Below, in pieces: positions 10,195 through 19,122 of a stretch of DNA of 64,000 bases. Origin of the DNA: Vreelandella sp042466685. Lineage in GTDB: Bacteria > Pseudomonadota > Gammaproteobacteria > Pseudomonadales > Halomonadaceae. The notes beneath the pieces were generated by a model, which worked only from the letters and a program-made list of their open reading frames with translations, made no database searches and was not told the origin of the DNA. Each line of letters starts with the position of its first letter. Position 1 is the first letter of the stretch. The DNA lies in NCBI RefSeq assembly GCF_042466685.1, contig NZ_CP170448.1, positions 62,001 to 126,000 of the forward strand, given 5' to 3'. Both the position numbers and the translations under genes were made by a program.

Positions 10195-12396
10195 TCAGCC
10201 CGCTTGCGCCGTTTTGTTACCACCGCCATGTAGCTTGCGCTGCATCACGAACAGCACGATACCAATCGCAAGGCCAATAACGTCAGTGTAGATACCGCCG
10301 TAGATCAAGAACATCGCCCCCACCAGCATGAGCACGCGCTGTAAGGCGTTAACCGGCCCAAAGAACCACGCCTGCACCATTCCAGAGAGCAGAACAATGC
10401 CCAGGGTTGCGGTAACCCCGACGCGGAGGATCTGCATGGCGGAGCCTTCCATCAGCATGGCCGGGCTGTAGAAGAACATAAACGGCACGATAAAGGCGGC
10501 CAAACCAATTTTGAAAGAGGCCACCGAGGTGCCCATGGGGTTGTCGCCAGAGATACCGGCGGCTGCATAGGAGGCTAAGGCAACGGGCGGGGTAATCGCT
10601 GAGACGACCGCAAAGTAGAATACGAAGAAGTGAGCAATCAGCGGCTCAATGCCGATATTGATCAAGCCTGGCGCGACCACTGAAGCGGCCACCGCGTAGG
10701 CAGCGGTGGTGGGCATGCCCATACCGAGTAGGATACTAATCAGCATGGCGAACACCAGTGCCAATAGTTGGCTCACGCCCGCTAAGCCAAGTAGCAGCGA
10801 CGAGAAGCGCGCGCCCACACCGGTCAGCGAGATAACCCCGACGATTAGGCCCGCACAGGCACACACGGCGATAATTTGAATCGACATGGTGCCCGCTATC
10901 TGCAGCGCTTTAAGAATCGCACGAAATCCCATTTTATTGGGTGACAGCCAACTGACCACAGCGGCTGACGCCGTCGCCAAGGTACCGGCGCGAATCACCG
11001 AATAGCCCATAAACAGCGCGACAATCAGGATAATAATCGGCGCAAATAGGTAGACCTGTTTGACCAGCTTCGAGAACAGCGGGATCTCATCTTTGCGCAT
11101 ACCGCGCATGCCTTTACGGGCGGCTTCAAAGTCGACCATAAAGTAGATAGAGGCAAAGTAGAGAATCGCCGGAATGACCGCGGCAAGGGCAATCTCGGTG
11201 TACGGAATACCGGTCACTTCTGCCATGATGAACGCACCCGCGCCCATAATCGGCGGCATGATTTGCCCACCGGTTGAGGCGGCTGCCTCAATGGCACCCG
11301 CGCTACGTGCGGGGTAGCCGACTTTCTTCATCAACGGAATGGTCAGTGAGCCGGTGGAAACCACGTTACCTGCCGAGGTACCGTTAATCATACCCATCAA
11401 GCCAGAGGCAAAAATGGCCACCTTGGCGGGGCCACCACGGGCACGGCCTGCTGCAGCAAAGGCGAAGTTTACGAAGTAATCGCCGACTTTAGAGGCCTGC
11501 AGGAAAGCAGCAAAAATAATGAACAGAATAATATAGGTCGATGACACTGCGGTGGTGGGGCCGAGGATACCGGCGTCCGTGTACACCTGACTAAAGAAGC
11601 GCTGTAGTGACAGCCCCGGATAACCTAAAAAGCCTGGCAAATAAGGGCCAGCGAATACGTAGGTCAGGAAAACTGCAGAAATAACCACCAGAGCCAGACC
11701 GGCTACCCGGCGGGTGAGCTCCAGAATCAGCAGGGAGCCCGCAATAGCTGCCCAGGAGATGCCTGATGGTGCGAAAGAGGTACCCGTCGACATACGGATA
11801 TTGGTGTTGTATGCCACTAGTAAATAGCCAGCGCTAGCCAGCGCACAGACCATCAGCACCAAATCAGCAGGATTAAAGCGATGCCGCGCCTGACGATAAA
11901 ACCATGACAATACAATGGCACCCGCCGTCGTTGCCATGAGCGGATAGCCGTAGTGCCAGTTTTCAATACTCGGGTCGATGCGCATCGCTTCGCCGCTAAG
12001 CGTTTGATGCATTAAAAAGACTTGCGCTAGGGTATAGGCGGCAGGAATCAGTAGCGCGTAGCTCACCCACTTAATCCAGGCGCCGGATGCCTGGTGGTCG
12101 TCGTCGGCGAAACGTGCGCCAGCAAATAGTCCGTATCCTAGAATAAGCGCACCGGCAATATGCACGATACGAAACGACCAGGTTTCCATCGGATACACGT
12201 TGAGGGAAATCAGATGGAAACTTGAGTAAGCGATCGCTAATGCCGCAAATAGCAGGAACTGCCAGCCGGTAAATAGGCGGCGATTGGGTTCAACAACGTC
12301 TTCATCGACACCATCGGCAATGGATTCGGGTATCGCTGACGCCGCGTGGGCATCGTCCTTGAGGCCATTGGGGTCTTGGTCGGTTTTGTGACTCAT
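10195..12396 (-). CDS. TRAP transporter permease, 4TM/12TM fusion
   Basis: Inner-membrane part of a sodium-driven TRAP importer, in which the small (DctQ-like) and large (DctM-like) subunits are fused. It has 733 residues. A hydrophilic N-terminus of about 45 residues is followed by roughly 16-18 hydrophobic segments. The large-subunit core shows GLMGMINGTSAGNVVSTGSL and GGQIMPPIMGAGAFIMAE near residues 335-390, and GMGMPTTAAYAVAA near 560. Such fused permeases pair with TAXI-type receptors, and a TAXI receptor is encoded just upstream (104-base gap) on the same strand. The substrate is unknown; dicarboxylates or related acids are plausible given the control region. Confidence 0.93.
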   Translation of the reverse strand: MSHKTDQDPNGLKDDAHAASAIPESIADGVDEDVVEPNRRLFTGWQFLLFAALAIAYSSFHLISLNVYPMETWSFRIVHIAGALILGYGLFAGARFADDDHQASGAWIKWVSYALLIPAAYTLAQVFLMHQTLSGEAMRIDPSIENWHYGYPLMATTAGAIVLSWFYRQARHRFNPADLVLMVCALASAGYLLVAYNTNIRMSTGTSFAPSGISWAAIAGSLLILELTRRVAGLALVVISAVFLTYVFAGPYLPGFLGYPGLSLQRFFSQVYTDAGILGPTTAVSSTYIILFIIFAAFLQASKVGDYFVNFAFAAAGRARGGPAKVAIFASGLMGMINGTSAGNVVSTGSLTIPLMKKVGYPARSAGAIEAAASTGGQIMPPIMGAGAFIMAEVTGIPYTEIALAAVIPAILYFASIYFMVDFEAARKGMRGMRKDEIPLFSKLVKQVYLFAPIIILIVALFMGYSVIRAGTLATASAAVVSWLSPNKMGFRAILKALQIAGTMSIQIIAVCACAGLIVGVISLTGVGARFSSLLLGLAGVSQLLALVFAMLISILLGMGMPTTAAYAVAASVVAPGLINIGIEPLIAHFFVFYFAVVSAITPPVALASYAAAGISGDNPMGTSVASFKIGLAAFIVPFMFFYSPAMLMEGSAMQILRVGVTATLGIVLLSGMVQAWFFGPVNALQRVLMLVGAMFLIYGGIYTDVIGLAIGIVLFVMQRKLHGGGNKTAQAG

Positions 12397-12499
12397 TAGA
12401 GTTCACCCTCACAGCAAAAGCAGACAAAGGGGGAGTAGCAGCGAAAGCTGCCCCGCCCGGCGAGGCCGGAAACGGGGCAGCCAGAACGGTGAAGATTGC

Positions 12500-13489
12500 T
12501 TAGTTGATCATGTCATCAGCAATTTCATAGCCGTTCTCTTCGTACCAGCGTGCAGCGCCGGGGTGAAACGGCAGCACGGTGTTGTGCTTGATGTTTTCTG
12601 GAATGGTGGTTTCAGCACTGCGGTGTACTGAACGCATACGGTCATTGTTTTCCATGGTGGCCTTGGTGACTTCGTAAACGAAATCTTCCGGCAGGTCGCA
12701 GCCAGCGATAGCAAAGTTCCACATGGAGACAGCGCGAGCGTCCTCTTCCAGCGTGGTGTAGGTATTGGCTGGAATCATGAACTCAGCAACGGGGAAGTTT
12801 TCCAGCACCGTGGCCAGCTCTTCTTCGTTAAATTCGATGATATTGACGTCGGTCTGTACTTCCAACTGGCTAACGGCGGGGATCGGGATGCCCGCAGCGA
12901 AGGCGACGACATCAAGCAGACCATCTTGCAACTGACCGCCCAGGTCTGACCAGCCGCCGTTACGGCGATCGAAGTTAACGCCTAGGGTTTCTAAAATGGC
13001 TGGGAAGTAGGTGTCGGAGGTTGAGGCCGCCGGGCCAAAACCAATACGTGCGCCATCAGGAATATCGGAAATTGTCTCGATGCCGCTATCGGCAAGCGCG
13101 GTAATCGAGAACGGCGTTTCGTACATGGGGAACATGGCGCAAACGTTATCCATCTTCATGCCCGGCGCCAGCGGGCTTTCGCCTTTAACGGCGTCTGAAG
13201 CGGGGCCCATGGTGGTTAAGCCAAATGCCATGTCGCCTGTGTGCACGAGCGCCAGGTTTTGAGTCGGGCCGCCGGTGACTTCACCGCCGCCAGATACGCC
13301 TAACTCATCGGCAATAAAGTTCGCCCAGCCTGAACCGTAAACGAAGTAGGTGCCGCCTTGGCTAGCGGTGCCAACCGTGAAGTTGTCGGGCCACCCGGAA
13401 CGGTCTTGAGCCTGGGCGCTGCTGGCCGCTGCGACAAGCAGGGCGCTGCTGGCGAGGAGTGTGAACGTTTTAGGCATATGTTTGCGCAT
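12500..13489 (-). CDS. TAXI-family TRAP transporter solute receptor
   Basis: Periplasmic binding protein of 329 residues that hands its ligand to the fused TRAP permease encoded next. A signal peptide ends near residue 27 (ASSAQAQD). The TAXI fold markers are FTVGTASQGGTYFVYGSGWA near residues 37-56 and GGEVTGGPTQNLALVHTGDM near 70-89. AGGA lies upstream of the ATG at 13489; an ATG four codons later is the alternative. Operon order is receptor then permease. The upstream region carries sigma54 and enhancer-like sites (see separate entries), which suggests induction by DctB/DctD. Confidence 0.93.
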   Translation of the reverse strand: MRKHMPKTFTLLASSALLVAAASSAQAQDRSGWPDNFTVGTASQGGTYFVYGSGWANFIADELGVSGGGEVTGGPTQNLALVHTGDMAFGLTTMGPASDAVKGESPLAPGMKMDNVCAMFPMYETPFSITALADSGIETISDIPDGARIGFGPAASTSDTYFPAILETLGVNFDRRNGGWSDLGGQLQDGLLDVVAFAAGIPIPAVSQLEVQTDVNIIEFNEEELATVLENFPVAEFMIPANTYTTLEEDARAVSMWNFAIAGCDLPEDFVYEVTKATMENNDRMRSVHRSAETTIPENIKHNTVLPFHPGAARWYEENGYEIADDMIN

Positions 13490-13585
13490 GGCGAAAATTC
13501 CTAGCTGTTATTGGGGTTATATACTGGTGGCTTCTATTAATACCGCCAGTCGATACTGCATTGAGCAGGTATGCCTGTATATAAC

Positions 13586-13601
13586 AGCGATAGTCGTGCC
13601 A
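13586..13601 (-). promoter_or_regulatory. Sigma54-type promoter for the TAXI-TRAP operon
   Basis: Read on the minus strand, TGGCAC-GACTA-TCGCT matches the sigma54 consensus TGGCAC-N5-TTGCW. The GG of the -24 and GC of the -12 elements are both present, with one mismatch in the -12 box. The predicted start falls about 85 bases upstream of the receptor gene. It sits at a normal distance from two enhancer-like palindromes further upstream. Confidence 0.6.
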
Positions 13602-13677
13602 TTTAAAATTTAGAACTTTAAAATCAGTTGTTTGTAATTTTTTTATTCAACTTTGGTGGAAAGCGTTAAACGCCGAA

Positions 13678-13697
13678 GTGTCCGGGTGTTCGCACGA
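13678..13697 (-). promoter_or_regulatory. Second, degenerate DctD-like enhancer site
   Basis: GTGTCCGG, 4 bases, TCGCACGA. This is an imperfect copy of the perfect palindrome at 13711-13730, with 7 of 8 matches in one arm and 5 of 8 in the other. The two centres are 33 bases apart, close to three helical turns, as expected for cooperative binding of an NtrC-family activator. Confidence 0.4.
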
Positions 13698-13710
13698 TGG
13701 TGGCTTCGGG

Positions 13711-13730
13711 GTGTGCGGATAACCGCACAC
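13711..13730 (-). promoter_or_regulatory. DctD-like upstream activating palindrome
   Basis: A perfect inverted repeat: GTGTGCGG (13711-13718), four bases, CCGCACAC (13723-13730). It lies about 130 bases upstream of the -12 element of the sigma54 promoter. The pattern resembles the DctD activating sites known at rhizobial dctA. A dctBD pair is encoded about 7 kb away in this window. Confidence 0.6.
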
Positions 13731-13781
13731 AAATTGTATTTTTCGTTCGCTATCGGTTTTGGGGCGTGGGGCGGTTGGGGG

Positions 13782-14033
13782 TTAACGTGAGGGTTTACCG
13801 GGATCCAGAATACGTACAGGCTGGACATCCTGCTGCTTCTGATCTTCGCGTACTTGATTGACTCGGGTTGCCATTTCGGTAAGCGCGTCTTCCTCAATGG
13901 GTAGTTGCTCGAAGAAATCGCAGCTGACGCACTCCCGATAGCGAATACCGTTTTGCTCCCAGGCGCGGATACGATCCATTGCCGCGCAGCGCGGGCAGGT
14001 GACACCGGCAATAAAGCGTTTAACCGTTGACAT
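13782..14033 (-). CDS. yheV: YheV-like zinc-ribbon protein
   Basis: Small protein of 83 residues. It has two CxxC pairs (CPRC at residues 13-16 and CVSC at 36-39) that form a likely zinc ribbon, and the KRFIAGVTCP opening seen in YheV-family proteins. The function of the family is not known to me. AGGAG precedes the start. It lies 63 bases downstream of prlC on the same strand, so it is probably co-transcribed. The acidic C-terminal half looks flexible. Confidence 0.85.
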   Translation of the reverse strand: MSTVKRFIAGVTCPRCAAMDRIRAWEQNGIRYRECVSCDFFEQLPIEEDALTEMATRVNQVREDQKQQDVQPVRILDPGKPSR

Positions 14034-14096
14034 TACAAACTCCTAGCGCGCAGCGCCCAAGGCGCTGCGCATGGAAAAAGCGTGTTTAAAAATGCC

Positions 14097-16145
14097 TTAA
14101 GCGGCGCGGATGCCGCTATGGCGCAAGAGTGGTTCGACGCTCGGCTCACGGCCACGAAAGGCGATAAACAGGTCAGCGGCGTCGCGGGCGCCGCCCTGCT
14201 CAAGAATTTCACGGCGAAAGCGCTGTCCCGTTTCAGGGTCAAAGATACCGGCCTCTTCAAAGGCACTCCAGGCATCTGCCGAGAGCACTTCCGCCCACTT
14301 GTAGCTGTAGTAGCCGGCAGCGTAGCCACCCGCAAATACGTGTCCAAAGCTATTTTGGAAGCGGTTAAAAGAGACTTTAGGCAGTACAGAGACCGCTGCG
14401 CGCACCTCATCTAACAAGGCTTGCACGTCGCTGGCGCTGGGGGCGCTAAGCTCATGGTGCAGACGCAGATCGAAGAGTGAGAATTCAATTTGACGCATCA
14501 TGCCCATGGCTGACTGGAAATTCTTGGCCGCCTGGAGTCGCTCAAGCAGCTCTGCTGGCAGCGGTTCACCGCTATCTACGTGCTTGGCAAGTAGGTCTAG
14601 CCCTTCACGTTCCCAGCAGTAGTTCTCCATAAATTGGCTGGGCAGCTCGACGGCATCCCAGGCGACGCCGTTAATGCCGGAAATATCGGCGATCTGCTGC
14701 TGGGTCAGCATATGGTGCAGGCCATGGCCGAACTCATGAAACAGGGTGGTGACTTCATCGTGGGTGAGTAGTGCCGGCCGGCCACTTACCGGGGCAGTGA
14801 AGTTGCAGGTAAGGAAGGCGACCGGTAGTTGCAGGCCCTGGTCGGTTTGGCGGCGTACTCGGCAGTCGGCCATCCAGGCGCCACCGCGCTTCCCTTCGCG
14901 GGCGTAGAGGTCGAGATAAAAACCGGCAATCGACTGGCCATTTTCGGTGATACGGAAATAACGCACGTCATCATGGTAGCGGGGCGCCTGGGTATCTTCT
15001 TCAAAGCGTAATCCATATAGGCGTTCAACGACCTGAAACAGGCCATCGACCACCTGGGGGGCCGGAAAATAGGGGCGTAACTGCTCTTGGGAGATAGAGT
15101 GGCGCGCTTCGCGTAGTTTTTCACTGGCATAGGCAACATCCCACGGCTCCAGCGTCTCCAGACCGAGTTCCTCGCGGGCATAAGCAGAGAGTTCGGCAAA
15201 CTCCTCTTTAGCCTGAGGCAGCGCACGGCGGGCTAAGTCGTTGAGAAAATCGAGCACCTGCTCGGGAGAGTCCGCCATCTTGGTCGTGAGAGAGTAATCA
15301 GCGTAGGTGGCAAAACCCAGCAGCTGGGCCATTTCACTACGCAGCGCCAGGATCTCTTCCATGATTTCAGCGTTATCGAATTTACCCGCATCGGGGCCTT
15401 CATCAGACGCACGGGTAACGAAGGCGGTATACACCTCCCGGCGCAGCTCCCGGTTATCGGCATAGCTAACCACCGGGAAGAAGCTGGGAAAATCCAGGGT
15501 AATACGATAGCCCGCAACGCCTTTCGCCTCGGCGGTGGCTTTTAGGGTATCAAGAGCGCTCTCCGGCACCCCCGCTAACGTCTCTTGGCTATCGATATCC
15601 TTATGCCATGCCTGGGTAGCATCCAGCACGTTATTGGAGAACTGATTCGACAGCAGTGAGAGCCGCGACTGAATCTCGCCGTAGCGGGCTTTCTTATCGG
15701 CGGGAAGGTCAACACCGGCCAGGCGGAAATCGCGCAGGGCGTTCTCTACAGTACGCCGCTGGGCGGCATCCAGGTGCTCCCATGCGGGGCCATCTTTCAA
15801 CGCTTGCCAGCCATGGAACAGACCTTCGTGTTGGCCGACCCAGGTGCCAAAGTCGGAGAGCTTCTCAAGGCATGCCTGGTATGCTTCGCGCATCTCCGGA
15901 GAGTTCATGGTGCCATTGAGGTGAGAGACCGGAGACCACGCCTTGGTGAGCCGGTCATTCACCGCTTCAAGCGGCGCTGCAAAATTGCTCCAGCTAGGTG
16001 GCGTGGCGGCTGCCTGTTCAGCCAACTGATCAATGGCCGCGCGGCTTTCGCTTAGCAACGTGTCCACGGCAGGCTCCACGTGCTCAGCGCGAATCTGGGC
16101 AAAAGGGGGTAGCTCGTGCATTTCAAGCAGCGGATTGGTGGACAT
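14097..16145 (-). CDS. prlC: Oligopeptidase A (M3 metallopeptidase)
   Basis: Cytoplasmic zinc endopeptidase that degrades oligopeptides, including cleaved signal peptides. The open frame extends to 16370, but I chose the ATG at 16145 (MSTNPLLEMHELPPF): it has GAGG at the right distance and starts where family proteins start. This gives 682 residues. The zinc motif HEFGH is at residues 470-474, followed by GLHHML. The C-terminal SYKWAEVLSADAWSAFEE segment of M3 peptidases is present. It is transcribed toward yheV and is divergent from the NSS transporter gene. Confidence 0.95.
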   Translation of the reverse strand: MSTNPLLEMHELPPFAQIRAEHVEPAVDTLLSESRAAIDQLAEQAAATPPSWSNFAAPLEAVNDRLTKAWSPVSHLNGTMNSPEMREAYQACLEKLSDFGTWVGQHEGLFHGWQALKDGPAWEHLDAAQRRTVENALRDFRLAGVDLPADKKARYGEIQSRLSLLSNQFSNNVLDATQAWHKDIDSQETLAGVPESALDTLKATAEAKGVAGYRITLDFPSFFPVVSYADNRELRREVYTAFVTRASDEGPDAGKFDNAEIMEEILALRSEMAQLLGFATYADYSLTTKMADSPEQVLDFLNDLARRALPQAKEEFAELSAYAREELGLETLEPWDVAYASEKLREARHSISQEQLRPYFPAPQVVDGLFQVVERLYGLRFEEDTQAPRYHDDVRYFRITENGQSIAGFYLDLYAREGKRGGAWMADCRVRRQTDQGLQLPVAFLTCNFTAPVSGRPALLTHDEVTTLFHEFGHGLHHMLTQQQIADISGINGVAWDAVELPSQFMENYCWEREGLDLLAKHVDSGEPLPAELLERLQAAKNFQSAMGMMRQIEFSLFDLRLHHELSAPSASDVQALLDEVRAAVSVLPKVSFNRFQNSFGHVFAGGYAAGYYSYKWAEVLSADAWSAFEEAGIFDPETGQRFRREILEQGGARDAADLFIAFRGREPSVEPLLRHSGIRAA

Positions 16146-16373
16146 GGGTACCTCGATTGGCATCATTTTTAAGCTCGTTAGGGGGCGCAGAACGCGCAAC
16201 AATAGTGACACAGTGCGGGCGGTTAAGCCGTGTTTCAATAGCTGCTTCACCACTGGGTGTAATGCGACGTTCAATGCGTGACACAATGTTAGGTTTAATC
16301 TCAGAGTTTGGCCTGCACGCAAGTGCCTGCTAGTCTTGCCGCCTTTTAATGCCGCCAATGGCAGGAGCATGTG

Positions 16374-17714
16374 ATGAGCGAAACGCTGGAGCGCTGGGGG
16401 TCGAAGCGGGCCTTTATCCTGGCAGTGACAGGTGCTGCGGTGGGGTTAGGTAATATTTGGCGCTTCCCTTACGTGGCCGGAGAGAACGGCGGTGCGGCCT
16501 TTTTGCTAATTTATGTCGCCTTTGTACTCCTGCTGGGTATTCCCGTGATGATGGCGGAGATACTGATTGGGCGCGCCGGACGGCGGGGGCCGATGCAAGC
16601 CTTGGGGGCCTTGGCGGCTGAGGCGGGGGCTTCACCTCACTGGCGCTGGCTGGGCCTTTTCGGTGCTTTTACTGTCTTCTGTATTTTATCGTTCTACTCG
16701 GTGGTGTCTGGCTGGTCGATTGAGTTTTTGGTCGCGTCTGTTAACGGTAACTTTAATGGCGCAAGTGCCGCTGAGATTGGCGCTGGCTTTGACGCTTTTT
16801 TGGCCAACCCAGGGCTGCTGATCTTTAATCATTCGCTGTTTCTGTTTATGACCATGACCGTGGTGGCGGCAGGCGTTTCCAAGGGGCTTGAGCGGCTCAA
16901 TAACCTGTTAATGCCACTGCTGTACCTATTGCTGCTGCTATTAGCGGGCTATGCCGCGACCACTGATGGTTTTGCCCCGGCGCTGTCATGGCTGTTCATG
17001 CCCTCCTTCGATGCGCTGACTCCGTCAGTGGTGGTGCATGCCATGGGCCATGCGTTCTTTACGCTGGCGGTGGGAGCCTGTGCCTTGATGGCCTATGGCG
17101 CTTATATGCCGGAAGAGCAGAGCCTGCCGAAAGCTGCGGTTGCCGTCGCCGTGCTCGATATTAGCGTGGCACTACTGGCGGGGATCGCTATTTTCTCAGT
17201 GGTGTTTGCCCAGGGCATGGATCCCACCGACGGCCCAGGGTTAATGTTTGTCACTCTCCCCATTGCGTTCTCTGAGCTGCCTTGGGGCACTGTATGGCTC
17301 AGTGTGTTCTTTTTGCTGCTGCTACTGGCGACCTGGACATCGGCCATTAACCTCGCGGAACCGATGGTCGCGACGCTGCAGGGCTTGGGGCTACGGCGCA
17401 GTATCTCGACAGCGATTGTGGCTCTCAGCGTCTGGTTGATCGGGCTGCTATCAGCCTTCTCTTTTTCAACGCTGGCGGAGTTCCGGCCGCTATTTGGGCG
17501 CAATGTCTTCGAGCTGGTCAGCAGTATACCGCCGGATGTTTTCCTACCCCTGGGCGGGTTGCTGATCGCGATTTTTGCGGCCTGGGTAATGCCCCGTGAG
17601 AAGGTGGTGAGCGCGTTAGGTGTGGGTGAAAGTGGTTATTTGGTGTGGCGCAATATCATCCGCTGGGTGTCGATTCCGCTGACCTTTATTGTTCTGTTGG
17701 CTGGATTGCTCTAG
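16374..17714 (+). CDS. Sodium-dependent transporter, NSS (SNF) family
   Basis: LeuT-like inner-membrane symporter of 446 residues with 11-12 hydrophobic segments. The N-terminal signature WGSKRAFILAVTGAAVGLGN leads into IWRFPYVAGENGGAAFLL, which forms the sodium- and substrate-binding unwound part of TM1 and TM2. I chose the ATG at 16374 over the GTG at 16371 because AGGAG lies six bases before it. Family substrates are amino acids or related zwitterions; the sequence does not say which. The gamma-carbonic anhydrase gene follows after about 60 bases. Confidence 0.93.
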   Translation: MSETLERWGSKRAFILAVTGAAVGLGNIWRFPYVAGENGGAAFLLIYVAFVLLLGIPVMMAEILIGRAGRRGPMQALGALAAEAGASPHWRWLGLFGAFTVFCILSFYSVVSGWSIEFLVASVNGNFNGASAAEIGAGFDAFLANPGLLIFNHSLFLFMTMTVVAAGVSKGLERLNNLLMPLLYLLLLLLAGYAATTDGFAPALSWLFMPSFDALTPSVVVHAMGHAFFTLAVGACALMAYGAYMPEEQSLPKAAVAVAVLDISVALLAGIAIFSVVFAQGMDPTDGPGLMFVTLPIAFSELPWGTVWLSVFFLLLLLATWTSAINLAEPMVATLQGLGLRRSISTAIVALSVWLIGLLSAFSFSTLAEFRPLFGRNVFELVSSIPPDVFLPLGGLLIAIFAAWVMPREKVVSALGVGESGYLVWRNIIRWVSIPLTFIVLLAGLL

Positions 17715-17776
17715 GGAATTGCTATAGTGAGTTGATCAATGTCTCCGTTTTCCATCCGACATCTCAGGAGCAAGTT

Positions 17777-18322
17777 ATGAGCAGTGCATTACGGTGCTAT
17801 CAAGGTATGGAGCCCCAATTGGGTGAGCGCGTTTATATTGATCCGGCCAGTGTGGTCATTGGTGATGTGGTGATGGGCGACGACTGCTCCGTGTGGCCGA
17901 TGACAGTGATCCGTGGCGATATGCACCGCATTCGCATCGGCGCACGTACCAGTGTGCAGGATGGCAGCGTGCTGCATATTACCCATGCCAGTGACTTCAG
18001 CCCGGATGGTTTTCCGCTCACCATTGGCGATGATGTCACCATCGGCCATAAAGCGATTCTGCATGGCTGCACCCTGGGAAGCCGGATTCTTGTCGGTATG
18101 GGCGCGATTGTGATGGATGGCGCGGTCGTTGAGGACGAGGTGATTATTGCCGCGGGCGCCGTGGTAACGCCGGGTAAGCATTTGGAAAGTGGCTATGTGT
18201 ATGCCGGTAATCCGGCTAAGGCGCTGCGCCCGCTGAAAGATAAAGAGCGTGCCTTCTTCCCTTACACCGCAGGCAACTACGTTAAATTAAAAGATCGCTT
18301 TCTGGCTGAACCCTCGCTTTAG
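17777..18322 (+). CDS. Gamma-carbonic anhydrase-like hexapeptide protein (YrdA family)
   Basis: Protein of 181 residues built of left-handed beta-helix hexapeptide repeats (VIGDVVMGDDCSVWP, IGHKAILHGC, ILVGMGAIVMDGA, IIAAGAVVTPGK). It retains histidines in the metal-binding positions (VLHITHA, IGHKAILHGC). The ATG at 17777 has AGGAG upstream. The open frame runs further back into the transporter gene but without family similarity. Members include active gamma-carbonic anhydrases and proteins of unknown activity such as YrdA/PaaY, so the activity is not certain. Confidence 0.9.
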   Translation: MSSALRCYQGMEPQLGERVYIDPASVVIGDVVMGDDCSVWPMTVIRGDMHRIRIGARTSVQDGSVLHITHASDFSPDGFPLTIGDDVTIGHKAILHGCTLGSRILVGMGAIVMDGAVVEDEVIIAAGAVVTPGKHLESGYVYAGNPAKALRPLKDKERAFFPYTAGNYVKLKDRFLAEPSL

Positions 18323-18346
18323 GTGCCTTAGATAAATCAACCCTAA

Positions 18347-18372
18347 GCGGTTGGCCTAGCAACCTTTTTTCT
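18347..18372 (+). terminator. Rho-independent terminator after the carbonic anhydrase gene
   Basis: GGTTG pairs with CAACC over a 6-base loop (18349-18364), directly followed by six Ts. The stem is short, so efficiency is uncertain. Confidence 0.5.
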
Positions 18373-18450
18373 TTATTAGCCATGTCGCGGACGGCAAAAG
18401 TCTGTTAATTTATACAGTTTTCTGTTTTGCAGACTTTGGGATGCCGCGTC

Positions 18451-19122
18451 ATGGCTAATTTTCGCACGCATATTACGGTGGCAGCGGCGGGCGGCATGCT
18501 GGTAGCTTACGCAGGCTGGAAAGGCCAATGGTGGCCGCCCTCCCAGGCGGTGGTGATGATTGCGCTGGTCACGTTCGGGGGGATTTTGCCCGATATCGAT
18601 GCCGATCGATCCCACTCTATCCGCTTGATATTCAATCTTCTTTCGGTGCCCGCTCTGGTGTTGGGCGTCCTGCTGTTACAGCCATGGCTGACGCCGGGGG
18701 CGTTGCTGATTGCCTGTGGGGGGATCTACTTCTGTGTGCGCTATTTGGCGGGGGTGCTGTTTTCCCGCTTTACCGTTCACCGCGGTATTTGGCATTCGCT
18801 GCTAGCGGGTGGGCTTTGCAGTCTGCTTTCTGCCGCGCTAAGTTTTAATGTACTCAACCAGCCAGCGTGGTTGGCGTGGTCTCACGGTGCTGCCATATTA
18901 GTAGGTTTTTTGATTCACTTGGGTTTGGATGAGATATACAGCGTTGACCTTGAAGGCGCGCGGTTCAAGCGCTCCTTTGGTACGGCGCTGAAACTAGGTG
19001 ACAGTCGGCGGCCAATGTCCAACCTGCTAATGCTTATTGCCACATTAACGTTGATACCCTGGGCGCCTCCTTGGTCTGTCTTGGGTGAGTTGCTGCATCA
19101 GGGCTCACTGCTATGGCGGTAG
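18451..19122 (+). CDS. YdjM-like inner-membrane metal-dependent hydrolase (DUF457)
   Basis: Membrane protein of 223 residues with about five hydrophobic segments. It carries histidine/aspartate motifs of the DUF457/YdjM family: NFRTHITVAAAGG at the start, GGILPDIDADRSH near residue 43, HRGIWHSLLAGG near 110 and HLGLDEIYSVDLEGARFKRS near 155. These are thought to bind metal in the family; the E. coli relative is an SOS-regulated gene. I saw no LexA box here. The start at 18451 fits the conserved N-terminus; no strong ribosome site precedes it. Its end overlaps the end of dctD by 25 bases, tail to tail. Confidence 0.85.
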   Translation: MANFRTHITVAAAGGMLVAYAGWKGQWWPPSQAVVMIALVTFGGILPDIDADRSHSIRLIFNLLSVPALVLGVLLLQPWLTPGALLIACGGIYFCVRYLAGVLFSRFTVHRGIWHSLLAGGLCSLLSAALSFNVLNQPAWLAWSHGAAILVGFLIHLGLDEIYSVDLEGARFKRSFGTALKLGDSRRPMSNLLMLIATLTLIPWAPPWSVLGELLHQGSLLWR

